A stretch of 34,557 bases of DNA from an uncultured Christensenellaceae bacterium (GTDB lineage: Bacteria > Bacillota > Clostridia > Christensenellales > Pumilibacteraceae), in assembly GCA_910588315.1 (NCBI GenBank), contig CAJUQF010000003.1, positions 17,732 to 52,288 of the forward strand, written 5' to 3'. Below the pieces are notes generated by a model. That model was not told the DNA's origin. It saw only the letters and a program-made list of their open reading frames with translations, and did not search any database. Each line of letters begins with the position of its first letter. Position 1 is the stretch's first letter. The position numbers and the translations under genes are program-made. This document shows positions 1 to 8,343 of this stretch, piece by piece.

Positions 1-1934
1 GCGGTATCACGATATATTCCATGAAATCGTTCGAGGACGCAGCGCCGGAGTACGAGGGACAGATAAGAAAAGCGAGTTTGGGCTGGACCGAAGGTCCGAT
101 GATGATCAAACGCGGCGATTATTACTATCTGACATATACCGGCTCGGAAGTTACCATGCCGTCGTATAAGGTGTGTTACGCTACCGTCAACGCCGGCGAC
201 GATATAACATACAACGGCGATTATCGCGAGGGCAACGGCAATCCCATACTGCTCACTGTGGATAACGAAGCCGACTTCAAAGGACTCGGTCACAGTTCTA
301 CCGTACTCGGTCCGGATATGGACAGCCATTATATCATTTATCATTCGCTCGATATGGTAACCGGTCACGGACCGTGGCGCAGTTTCAATGTAGACCGCCT
401 TATATTCAACGGCACTCAAATGAGCGTTTCCGGATCGAAAACAGATTCGATAGCCGCAAACCTTCCCGCATTCCATGCCGAAAACACCGCGGCCACGGAT
501 AAATTCGAGACGGTAGGCGATAAGACTCTTTCCCAATCGTCGACTGGTAAAGTATTTACCGCGGAGTTCAACTTCAAGGGCGATAAGGTCAAAAACATAG
601 TCAGCTATACGGATGAAAACAATTATGCTTACGTTATAGCCGACTATGCCGCAAAAACGGTCAAACTCAACAAAGTTTCGTCTGGTACCGACAGCAACGT
701 CGCCGAAGGCACGCTCGTAAACGATTTTAAGCCCGACGTTATCCACACCGTGCGTGTGGCATATGCCGACGGCGTTTGCGACGTTTACTTCGATAACCTG
801 CGTAAGATAAAAGACGTGGCGGTAATGCTGTCGCCCGGCAAGATAGGCTATATCGGCGGCGAGGCGGCGTATACGGCGTTCAGTAACGTCGCGCGCGGTT
901 ATTCGGATAAGATAGAACTCAAGCAGTCCGACCTTGCGATCGGCGCGGCGAACTATCTGCCGGAAGGTGCGTACGACGGCGTCACGTCGTATAAACTCGG
1001 TAAGGGCAGCGGCGTGTCGTCCGTTACGGTGGACGAGGACGAAAACGTAGACGATATCGAGTTTACCGGCGCAAAACAGCTGACGCTCAACAACAGCGGC
1101 GATTTTGCACGATATGCTACCTACTTCCGCGAAGGCGGGCATTACGGTGTATATCTGACTTACGATAAAAAATACGCGGGTTGCGCGGTAGGCGTTCAGC
1201 TCAACGGCGGCGATATCGTAACCGTGAGACTTCCCAAAGTCAGCGCAGATGCGGATGATTTCGACGGTAATATATATACTGCTTGCGTGTACGAGTTCGA
1301 CGTCGAAAAAGGCGCAAATATCATTACGATATACGGCGGCGACAAAAAGTTTGCGTTTATCTCGCTCACGTTCGATAAAAAGTCTTACGGCGCGTTCAAG
1401 TTCGAAAACAGTTTGACGGAAGCCGTCGACGTCGGCGCGCAGTATTCGTCCATGTTCAGGATAACCGACGAAGGTCACGCAACTAGAAGCGGAAACAGAA
1501 TGCTCGTGTATATCGGCGATGAGACGCTTGCCGATTACGAGATAGAGGTGCGTATCAGATTTATGTCGGAGAACATCTATTCCGCAGGCATAATACTTCG
1601 CGCAGGTAACTATTCCACGCACAATATGGATACGAAATCAAGCATCGAGGGTTACTACATCGGACTCGATTCAAGCAAATTGGTATTCAGCAAATACAAC
1701 TTCGACTTTACGCGCACAAACGTTCGTTTCGAAGGACATAAGTACTCCGAGAAGCTCACCGATCATTGGTTCAGGCTTAAAGCGCGTATAAAAGGAAATA
1801 CCGTGACGGTGTATCTCGACGGCGAGAAGATGTTCTCTTATACCGATCTTCATCCTTTCCGCTCGGGGTACTTCGGACTGTACAGCGACGGCGCCGAAGT
1901 TGTTTACAGAAATTTGAAAATAAAAGGAATTTGA
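1..1934 (+). CDS. GH43-type glycoside hydrolase, 5'-truncated, with C-terminal carbohydrate-binding beta-sandwich domains
   Basis: The frame is open to the window edge, so the true start and most of the catalytic domain lie upstream; the ATG at 21 is probably internal. Residues 20-115 (counted from that ATG) look like the last blades of a five-bladed GH43 propeller. They carry WTEGP followed by a GDYYYLTYTG strand (E24 is the expected general acid) and GHSSTV followed by GPD and YHSLD. GH43 enzymes remove arabinose, xylose or galactose from plant or host glycans; the substrate here cannot be read. A concanavalin-like domain follows (about 155-290), then a CBM6-like beta-sandwich (about 300-450) and a second concanavalin/DUF1080-like domain (455-637) with GYYIGLD and VYLDGEKMF strands. 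The GH2 gene starts 36 bp downstream, so the two are probably co-transcribed. The family call is good, the specificity unknown. Confidence 0.72.
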   Translation, partial: GITIYSMKSFEDAAPEYEGQIRKASLGWTEGPMMIKRGDYYYLTYTGSEVTMPSYKVCYATVNAGDDITYNGDYREGNGNPILLTVDNEADFKGLGHSSTVLGPDMDSHYIIYHSLDMVTGHGPWRSFNVDRLIFNGTQMSVSGSKTDSIAANLPAFHAENTAATDKFETVGDKTLSQSSTGKVFTAEFNFKGDKVKNIVSYTDENNYAYVIADYAAKTVKLNKVSSGTDSNVAEGTLVNDFKPDVIHTVRVAYADGVCDVYFDNLRKIKDVAVMLSPGKIGYIGGEAAYTAFSNVARGYSDKIELKQSDLAIGAANYLPEGAYDGVTSYKLGKGSGVSSVTVDEDENVDDIEFTGAKQLTLNNSGDFARYATYFREGGHYGVYLTYDKKYAGCAVGVQLNGGDIVTVRLPKVSADADDFDGNIYTACVYEFDVEKGANIITIYGGDKKFAFISLTFDKKSYGAFKFENSLTEAVDVGAQYSSMFRITDEGHATRSGNRMLVYIGDETLADYEIEVRIRFMSENIYSAGIILRAGNYSTHNMDTKSSIEGYYIGLDSSKLVFSKYNFDFTRTNVRFEGHKYSEKLTDHWFRLKARIKGNTVTVYLDGEKMFSYTDLHPFRSGYFGLYSDGAEVVYRNLKIKGI

Positions 1935-1970
1935 GTTATTTAAGTCAACTCGAATAGGAGAGAAATCACA

Positions 1971-3722
1971 ATGAAACATACAGCATCGCATTTACCCGAC
2001 TATCCTCGTCCGCTTTTGGTTCGCAAAGATTGGACTAACCTGAACGGCGAGTGGGATTTCGCGTTCGACGGCAAAAATATCGGACGCGCTGAAAACTACC
2101 ATCTCGGTTTCAAGCCCGAGCGCAAAATCGTTGTTCCGTACGTGTACCAGGTACCCGCAAGCGGTATCGGCGATCCCACAATGTGCGAGGATATTTGGTA
2201 CCAAAGGAAACTGACGCTCGATCCAAAGCCCGACACCAAAATACTTCTGCATCTCGAAGGGTGCGATTACATAACTCAAGTCTGGCTCAACGGCGTCGAG
2301 ATAGGCACGACTACGGGCGGATATCACCGACTGACGTTCGATCTCACGAAAGCGGCAAAAAAGGGCGACAACACGCTCGTTATCGCCGTTCACGACGATT
2401 ATTCGAAAGAGCATCCGCGCGGCAAACAGCGTTGGCAAAGTACCGATCACGGCTGTTGGTATATCGATACTTCCGGTATCTATAAAACGGCGTGGTTGGA
2501 AACAGTTTATGCCGCGCATATCGACAATATCAAATTCACTGCCGATCTTTCCGGCAAAGTTCTTGCGGACGTTAGCGTCGACGCGGCGGGAAAAGAAAAT
2601 TTGTCGCTCGCGCTTACGGTAACTTATGCGGGGAAAAGGGTTTCCGAGTGCGTCAAAACCGTTGATTTCGGAACGCTCGGTTTGGAGTTCACGATAAATA
2701 AAGCCGATCTGCATTTGTGGAATGTAGGCGCACCCGAGCTGTACGACGTGGAACTCACGCTAAGCGAAAACGGCAAAACGGTGGATAAAGTCCAAAGTTA
2801 CTTCGGCGTGCGCGAGATAAAAACCGAAAAAGGTAAAGTATTGCTCAACGGCAAACCGCTGTACCAAAAACTCGTACTCGACCAAGGTTATTGGCCGCAG
2901 ACAGGACTTACCGCGCCGAGCGAAAAGGCGCTCGAGGACGATATCAAGCTAATGCTCGACATGGGTTTGAACGGCTGCCGTAAGCACGAGAAAGTGGAAG
3001 ACGAGCGTTTCCTTTATTACGCCGATATTTACGGTTACATAACCTGGTGCGAAATGCCGTCTGTGTTCGCGCTCACGGAAAAAGCGAAAAGAGCGATCTA
3101 CTCCGAATGGCAGCAGGTCGTCGAACAGATGAAGAGCCATCCGTGTATTTTGTGCTGGGTGCCGTTTAACGAGAGTTGGGGCATAGAAAAGGTCAAGTCC
3201 GATAAAGCGGTGCAGGCGTTTGTAAACAGCATGTACTATGCGACAAAAGCGCTCGATAATACCAGACCCGTCATAACCAACGACGGCTGGGAACATACTA
3301 TTTCCGATATTATATCGATACATCACTATACTCAGGTCGGAAGCGAACTCGACGAGTTCCTGAACACTTTGGAAAAATGTATCGCATACCCGTATGCCGG
3401 TCACGACCGCGGCGCGTTCTGCGACGGATACGAGTACAAAGGTCAGCCTATCATGCTCACCGAATTCGGCGGTACGGCGTTCGTTAAAGACGCCGTCGGC
3501 GCGAAGTGGGGATACGGCGAAGGCGTAAAGAACGAAACGGAATACGAGGCGCGGTTGCACTCGCTTATTGCCGCCGTCGACGGCATGCCGCATATGTGCG
3601 GATATTGCTATACTCAGCTTTCGGACGTATATCACGAAGTCAACGGACTGACGGATTTCGAGCGTAACAGTAAGATCCCGTGCGAACAGATCAAAAAGAT
3701 CACTTCCGAGAGCGGAAGATGA
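1971..3722 (+). CDS. Glycoside hydrolase family 2 (beta-galactosidase/beta-glucuronidase type), cytoplasmic
   Basis: A retaining GH2 exo-beta-glycosidase of 583 residues. It begins with the sugar-binding jelly roll (about 20-185; LNGEWDFAFDG near the start, then VWLNGVEIG). An immunoglobulin-like domain (190-275) and a TIM barrel (280-583) follow. The acid/base glutamate is E401 in VPFNESWG and the nucleophile is E498 in MLTEFGGTAF, both in the usual GH2 contexts. There is no signal peptide, so it probably acts inside the cell on imported oligosaccharides. The length is typical of short GH2 beta-glucuronidase/beta-galactosidase enzymes rather than the ~1000-residue LacZ type. AGGAG at 1956-1960 supports this start. 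It sits between the GH43 gene and a surface lipoprotein in one apparent operon. Galactoside versus glucuronide specificity cannot be decided by eye. Confidence 0.92.
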   Translation: MKHTASHLPDYPRPLLVRKDWTNLNGEWDFAFDGKNIGRAENYHLGFKPERKIVVPYVYQVPASGIGDPTMCEDIWYQRKLTLDPKPDTKILLHLEGCDYITQVWLNGVEIGTTTGGYHRLTFDLTKAAKKGDNTLVIAVHDDYSKEHPRGKQRWQSTDHGCWYIDTSGIYKTAWLETVYAAHIDNIKFTADLSGKVLADVSVDAAGKENLSLALTVTYAGKRVSECVKTVDFGTLGLEFTINKADLHLWNVGAPELYDVELTLSENGKTVDKVQSYFGVREIKTEKGKVLLNGKPLYQKLVLDQGYWPQTGLTAPSEKALEDDIKLMLDMGLNGCRKHEKVEDERFLYYADIYGYITWCEMPSVFALTEKAKRAIYSEWQQVVEQMKSHPCILCWVPFNESWGIEKVKSDKAVQAFVNSMYYATKALDNTRPVITNDGWEHTISDIISIHHYTQVGSELDEFLNTLEKCIAYPYAGHDRGAFCDGYEYKGQPIMLTEFGGTAFVKDAVGAKWGYGEGVKNETEYEARLHSLIAAVDGMPHMCGYCYTQLSDVYHEVNGLTDFERNSKIPCEQIKKITSESGR

Positions 3723-3757
3723 TCGTTTGGATATATTAAATCATAAGGAGTGGAATA

Positions 3758-6700
3758 ATGAGAGCAGGACTCAAAAAAACGTTCAAAGTTTTGGCGATGT
3801 TGATTATGTCGATCGCGGTTGCTCTTGTCATGGTCACTTTCGTTGCTTGCGGCGAGGGTGACGGCGGCGGTTCGGGCGACAACGACATCATTCAAAAAGA
3901 TTACGATTATGTCGTCAATATAATCGGCACAAAGACGCAGACGATATATCTCAAATCCGGCGAAACGCTTGAGGGCAACGAGCCGCTCGGCATACCCAAA
4001 AAATCCGGTCATAAATTCGTCGGTTGGTATGCGGACGGGGAATCGCAACCTTACGATTGGACGCGTAAAGTCAATAAAGACCTTACCATCCGCGCAAAGT
4101 TCGAGCCTGTCGCATTGAACGTTATAAACGGTAACGCTTTCCCGCAGACATCGGGCGGCATAGAAACCGGTTCTAAGGATACTCTCGCATTTACGGACCA
4201 CACGTTCAACGTAGGATCCGTGTCCGCGACTGTCAAACCCGGCAGCGCAGGCAACGACTGCGGTATAGTGTTCGGCGCGAATATACCGGCGGAAGGCGCG
4301 GACTGGGAGAATTTCGATTATTATATCGTAATTATCAACCGCGACGGCTATGTAATACTTTCGCGTATCGACGGCTCCGCACCGGTAGAGTCGCGCTGGA
4401 ACGAAGTTGCGAATGCGGAGATGACGAGTTTCAGTCCTACGGAAACGTATAAGCTTACTATTAAATACAATCCCGACGACGGATTATGCGCTGTGTTTGT
4501 CGACGATAAGTTCTGCTTATCCGGCAATATCGGTGATCTTCCGGGTAACTCCGTCGGATACCGCGCTCAGCTTGCCGGCACCGTGTTCGGCGAGATAACC
4601 GTCGATCCGCAGGATATTTTCGAAGACGGCGACATGCCTACGCGTCCTACGGTAGGCAATGCGCAGATACTCAGCGGCAGTGCCGACGAAGTCGTAAACG
4701 GCGGATTTATTTCTACAGGCAATAAAACGCTTTTGATAACCGACGAGCAATTTACCGAAGGTTCGATTTCGGCGACCGTAACGCCGGGCGCAGGGGACAA
4801 CGACTGCGGCATTATATTCGGCGCCGATGTGACTGCGGTCGCAAGCTGGGAAAACTTCGACTATTATACCGTTTTGTTGAATAAGGACGGAGTATTGCTT
4901 TTTGCCAAACTCAGTCCGTGGGAGGTCTTAGGCGAGTTCGATCTTAAAAACGTTTTCGGCGCGTTCAGCTTTGCGCGTAAATATGAGATCACCGTCAAAT
5001 ACAACAAAACCGGCGGTTATGCCGAGATTTATGTGGATAACGTAAAACTTATTTCGATGAAGATCGGTGAGCTTCCCGGCAATTCGGTCGGTTACCGTGC
5101 GCAAAGAGCAGATGCGGTATTCGGCAAGTTCACTATCGATCCCGACGATATCCCCGCCGCACCCGATCTCGAAGTCGGCGGTTATGAAATACGCAAGGGC
5201 GAGATAACGGCTGATCCCGACGGCAGCGTGTCGGTTACCACAGCGGAAACTCTCGCGATACTCAAAGATAAGCAGCAGGGTAACGTTATTTCGTTTACGA
5301 TGAACAGATCGGGATCCGGCGATGACGGTATAGTGTTCTGTCTTACGGATAATGGCAAAGCGAGTTATTGGGAAGGCGCGGGAACAAGTTATTATTTCCT
5401 GTTTGTCGATAACTCCAATCAACTGCGCTTGGCGCGCATAGTCGGCGGCTGGAGCGAGATCGATGCGGTCAGAACAAGCCTCGGCAGCATACACGATACG
5501 TATAACTTAGACGTTGTTATCACCGGCAACAGGATAGAATGTTTCGTTAACGGCGTTAAGTATATCGACTATACTGATAATAACAAGCTTGCGGGTACGT
5601 CTTACGGCATTCGCGCCAAAGCGACAAACGTCAAATATACCGAGAATGCGCATGATAATTCACATGTCGTAATAATTGACGGCGCGAACACTACTTTGAC
5701 GTATGTAGCGGACGGCGGTACGGTTACAGCTCCCGCCGATCCCGAAAAAGCCGGTTATACGTTTGCGGGCTGGTATGCGGCAGACGGCGATACTCCGTAC
5801 GATTGGAGTACGCCCGTTACGGCGGATGTCCGTATATCCGCGAGGTTCGAACTTGACGAAGAGGTCAAATACTCGACGACTCAAGGTTCGGTAAGCGCCA
5901 CCGACTTCGGATATTCGGCTACGGCAGATAATACGCTTATGATCCTACGCGATACGACCTTTGCCAAAGGCTCGATACAGGTTACTGTAAAACCCGGGAC
6001 CGGAAACGATTGCGGTCTCGTGTTCGGCGCGAATGTCACCGACGGCGCCAAGTGGGAGAACTTCGATTACTTTGCGGTGCTTATAAACAGCAACGGCACG
6101 ATATTGTTCTCTCGTGTCAATCCTTGGGGGACTATGGCAAGTTCGGCTGTAATAGAAGGCAACTTCGATCCGGCGAAAGCGCACACGATAAAAGTCGAGT
6201 ACAACGACGGTTATGCGAAAGTGTATGCAGATGATTTGCTCGCCATGACGGTGTATATCGGCGAGCTTAAAGGCACGGCGGTCGGTTTCCGCGCCGCAAA
6301 ATCGGGAACGGAGTTCTCCGATACGGTCGCGGTCGACGAGACCGCAGTGCCGACATTCGACGCGGCGACGAGCGATATAACGCTTATTAAACGCGCGGGC
6401 GCATCCGATATGACCGTGGAAAACGGCGTATATACGAGTACCGCGGCAGGTACGCTCTATACAAGCGACAATACGGTATTGACTACGCGCGGCGGCTCTG
6501 TATCTGTCAAGATAAACATTGCGAATGCGGCAAATAAAGCAGAGTGCAACGGCATAATCTTCGGCGTTCCGAGCAATAAGACGACGGGCGATCTTTGGGA
6601 GAATGCGGGCGATAACTATTACTTCTTCTTTATCTCCGACGGACTCGTAAGGCTTACTCGACTCGAACCCTGGAACGAGATAAAGGGCGACAATACGATA

Positions 6701-6952
6701 GGCGAAGGTAGAGTTAACAATGCCAAAGTCGATATGAACGTCGAGCATACGCTCACCGTTTCCTGGGACGGTAACGGCGTGACGTGTTTCGTCGACGGTG
6801 TGATGTATTTCGCGACCGATAAACCCAATTTCAAGTTGAACGGCGGCATTTTCGGCTTGCGCGCACAGACCGCGGGCGTAGAGTATAAAGACTTTACCGC
6901 ACAGTCGTACGCCGACGTGGTGGCAACTTCGGCTGAAATTTCGGAAGAGTAA
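3758..6952 (+). CDS. Surface lipoprotein with two InlB B-repeats and five concanavalin-like repeat domains
   Basis: The start is fixed by AAGGAG at 3745-3750. The signal peptide ends in the lipobox TFVAC, making C31 the predicted lipid-anchored cysteine. A glycine/aspartate-rich linker is followed by an InlB B (Listeria-Bacteroides) repeat at about 46-117 with GHKFVGWYADG and PYDW. Three concanavalin-like domains follow (about 118-290, 298-463, 472-635), then a second InlB repeat (638-698) and two more concanavalin-like domains (705-865, 870-1050). Each large repeat has the signature NDCGIVFG (or a variant), then WENFDYY and a strand ending in RxxPW or RIDG. The spacing is about 175-180 residues. 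Such domains usually bind glycans; no catalytic site is visible. It is the last gene of the GH43-GH2 operon and ends just before a strong terminator. Likely role: glycan capture at the cell surface (inferred). Confidence 0.82.
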   Translation: MRAGLKKTFKVLAMLIMSIAVALVMVTFVACGEGDGGGSGDNDIIQKDYDYVVNIIGTKTQTIYLKSGETLEGNEPLGIPKKSGHKFVGWYADGESQPYDWTRKVNKDLTIRAKFEPVALNVINGNAFPQTSGGIETGSKDTLAFTDHTFNVGSVSATVKPGSAGNDCGIVFGANIPAEGADWENFDYYIVIINRDGYVILSRIDGSAPVESRWNEVANAEMTSFSPTETYKLTIKYNPDDGLCAVFVDDKFCLSGNIGDLPGNSVGYRAQLAGTVFGEITVDPQDIFEDGDMPTRPTVGNAQILSGSADEVVNGGFISTGNKTLLITDEQFTEGSISATVTPGAGDNDCGIIFGADVTAVASWENFDYYTVLLNKDGVLLFAKLSPWEVLGEFDLKNVFGAFSFARKYEITVKYNKTGGYAEIYVDNVKLISMKIGELPGNSVGYRAQRADAVFGKFTIDPDDIPAAPDLEVGGYEIRKGEITADPDGSVSVTTAETLAILKDKQQGNVISFTMNRSGSGDDGIVFCLTDNGKASYWEGAGTSYYFLFVDNSNQLRLARIVGGWSEIDAVRTSLGSIHDTYNLDVVITGNRIECFVNGVKYIDYTDNNKLAGTSYGIRAKATNVKYTENAHDNSHVVIIDGANTTLTYVADGGTVTAPADPEKAGYTFAGWYAADGDTPYDWSTPVTADVRISARFELDEEVKYSTTQGSVSATDFGYSATADNTLMILRDTTFAKGSIQVTVKPGTGNDCGLVFGANVTDGAKWENFDYFAVLINSNGTILFSRVNPWGTMASSAVIEGNFDPAKAHTIKVEYNDGYAKVYADDLLAMTVYIGELKGTAVGFRAAKSGTEFSDTVAVDETAVPTFDAATSDITLIKRAGASDMTVENGVYTSTAAGTLYTSDNTVLTTRGGSVSVKINIANAANKAECNGIIFGVPSNKTTGDLWENAGDNYYFFFISDGLVRLTRLEPWNEIKGDNTIGEGRVNNAKVDMNVEHTLTVSWDGNGVTCFVDGVMYFATDKPNFKLNGGIFGLRAQTAGVEYKDFTAQSYADVVATSAEISEE

Positions 6953-6980
6953 TTCATAATATAAACTCACATATAAACAT

Positions 6981-7021
6981 AAAAACGGTAGGAGCGGTAA
7001 AAAACTCTTGCCGTTTTTTTT
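6981..7021 (+). terminator. Rho-independent terminator after the GH43-GH2-lipoprotein operon
   Basis: AAAAACGGTAGGAG (6981-6994) pairs with CTCTTGCCGTTTTT (7005-7018) through 14 positions, two of them G.U wobbles, around a 10-nt loop. A run of eight T closes it. It lies 29 bp after the lipoprotein stop codon. Confidence 0.85.
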
Positions 7022-7050
7022 GTATAGTCGGTAAAGTAAAAAACAAAGAA

Positions 7051-7407
7051 CGGCGGTCAAGAGTCTGACCGCCCTACGAATTACACAATGTAATTGCTTT
7101 ACGGTAACAAACGGAACACCGAGGTGTCGTTCCCTACGAATTACGCAATGAAATGTTGTTACGATAGGTTAAGGGAAATAAAACGTAATATAACCGTAAC
7201 GATGTTTCAACGAAAAATATAAATCGAATCGATCTTCGTAGGGAGCGCAGACCCATGCGCTCCGTATGTGGTAGGGCAATAATAAAGATAGCGGCGGTCA
7301 AGGGTGGCGCCCTACGAATTACACAACAAAAAGGCTTTGCGATAACAAACGGAACGTCGGATCCGTTCCCTACGAATTACGCATTATAAATGTTTTACGA
7401 TAACAAG
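7051..7407. repeat. Intergenic block of palindromic repeats, two diverged copies of a ~118-bp unit
   Basis: This fills most of the 660-bp gene-free stretch 6953-7612. Unit 1 (7051-7170) and unit 2 (7292-7407) share the same order: CGGCGGTCAAG, then CCCTACGAATTACAC, then a spacer with GATAACAAACGGAAC or close, then GTTCCCTACGAATTACGCA, then TTACGATA. The 13-mer CCCTACGAATTAC occurs four times (7072, 7132, 7310, 7368), and CGTAGGG appears inverted at 7237-7243. Hairpins with 8-bp arms occur at 7052-7073 (GGCGGTCA/TGACCGCC) and 7242-7263 (GGAGCGCA/TGCGCTCC). I see no ORF here. The layout fits a REP/MITE-like intergenic element, but it is not a recognised named family. Confidence 0.7.
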
Positions 7408-7486
7408 CGGGAATAGCGGTACAAAGCCCAAAACAATCATATAATAAACATTTCTGATATTTAAGAGAGACAATTCATCAACCGAC

Positions 7487-7517
7487 TGTCATTTCGAGCG
7501 AAGTCGAGAAATCTCAT
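7487..7517. repeat. Short dispersed repeat of the TGTCATTTCGAGCGAAGTCG type
   Basis: The stretch reads TGTCATTTCGAGCGAAGTCG followed by AGAAATCTCAT. It folds into a small bulged hairpin (ATTTC with GAAAT outside, GA with TC inside). From memory, almost identical sequences occur in many unrelated bacterial genomes as an intergenic repeat of unknown function. It lies between the palindromic block and the SGNH gene promoter. Confidence 0.55.
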
Positions 7518-7577
7518 AGAATAAAAATCGACGGTATTTATTCATTTTTAACTATTACTTCTTAACTCGCTATACGC

Positions 7578-7606
7578 TTGCTTTTTTCGATAACGGGTGA
7601 TAAAAT
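7578..7606 (+). promoter_or_regulatory. Predicted sigma-A promoter of the SGNH hydrolase gene
   Basis: TTGCTT (7578-7583) and TAAAAT (7601-7606) are separated by 17 nt. Transcription would start at about 7613, on or next to the ATG, which implies a leaderless message. No Shine-Dalgarno sequence stands at the normal distance. Confidence 0.5.
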
Positions 7607-7612
7607 TAAGAT

Positions 7613-8239
7613 ATGAAAAACAACATTAAGGATAAAACCTTTTTATTTTTGGGTTCGTCGGTGACTTACGGTTCGTCGGCGAACGGCAGATCGATGGCAG
7701 ACATGCTCGGTGAGTATTACGGCTGTAATATTATCAAATCGGCAGTAAGCGGAACAACGCTCGCCGATACCGACGGGGAAAGTTATGTGTCGCGCCTTAA
7801 CGCTTTGGTCAAAGACCGCGCGCATGAAAAACTCGACGCGTTTATTTGCCAACTTTCCACCAACGATGCGGCGCATCCCGATACGCTCGGCGCGATCTCG
7901 GACGTAAATATTCTCGACACAACGAAATTCGATACAAAAACATGTTTCGGCGCAATAGAGTACATAATCAACGTTGCGAGAAAAGTATGGGATTGTCCGA
8001 TAATATTCTATACCAACAGTTATTTCGACAGTCCCGTATACGAAGAGATGGTGCGAGGCATTCATGCGATCGCGAACATGTACGGAATAGAAGTGCTCGA
8101 TCTATACGGCGATAAACGGTTCAACGAAATATCCGCCGAGCAAAAAGCAACTTTCATGACGGACGATATCCATCCGACGGAAAAAGGCTATCGCGAATGG
8201 TGGTTGCCGGAGTTTTATCGGGTATTGAATGAATTATAA
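7613..8239 (+). CDS. SGNH/GDSL-type hydrolase (esterase)
   Basis: A 208-residue single-domain serine esterase without a signal peptide. The four SGNH blocks are visible: block I FLGSSVTYG with S16 as nucleophile, block II AVSGTTL with its glycine, block III STNDA with N84, and block V DDIHPTEKGY with D184 and H187 completing the triad. Enzymes of this fold remove acyl groups from carbohydrates or hydrolyse lipids. Beside a sialidase-like gene and glycan-binding proteins, a carbohydrate deacetylase role is reasonable but inferred. It is monocistronic and convergent with the ArsR-type regulator. The ATG at 7613 fits the family start. The candidate promoter is so close that translation may be leaderless. 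Confidence 0.85.
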   Translation: MKNNIKDKTFLFLGSSVTYGSSANGRSMADMLGEYYGCNIIKSAVSGTTLADTDGESYVSRLNALVKDRAHEKLDAFICQLSTNDAAHPDTLGAISDVNILDTTKFDTKTCFGAIEYIINVARKVWDCPIIFYTNSYFDSPVYEEMVRGIHAIANMYGIEVLDLYGDKRFNEISAEQKATFMTDDIHPTEKGYREWWLPEFYRVLNEL

Positions 8240-8252
8240 CGTATTTGTAATG

Positions 8253-8281
8253 TATTACCTTGTTGCGGCAGGTAATATTAT
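8253..8281 (+). terminator. Possible terminator of the SGNH gene
   Basis: TATTACCT (8253-8260) and AGGTAATA (8270-8277) form a perfect 8-bp stem with a 9-nt loop, followed by TTATTT. It lies 13 bp after the SGNH stop codon. The T-tract is short, so it is only a moderate candidate. Confidence 0.45.
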
Positions 8282-8287
8282 TTAAAC

Positions 8288-8343
8288 TTCGATTCGAATC
8301 GAACGAGTCTTGCCGATCGCAAAACGGTCATTACGACTCGTTC
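8288..8343. promoter_or_regulatory. 16-bp palindrome followed by a second inverted repeat between convergent genes
   Basis: TTCGATTCGAATCGAA (8288-8303) is a perfect 16-bp palindrome. GAACGAGTC (8301-8309) is the exact inverse of GACTCGTTC (8335-8343), which runs into the last codons of the ArsR-type gene and is followed by TTTTG. The second pair could be a backup terminator for the SGNH transcript. The first could be a protein-binding site. Neither has direct support beyond symmetry. Confidence 0.35.

Noticed and set aside
5945..7060. Minus-strand open frame of 371 codons covering the end of the five-repeat lipoprotein
   Set aside because: It would start in the terminator region, has low-complexity Arg/His content, and lies opposite well-supported repeats.
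7051..7407. CRISPR-like array
   Set aside because: Only two long, diverged units with internal hairpins; no short identical repeats with regular unique spacers and no cas genes.
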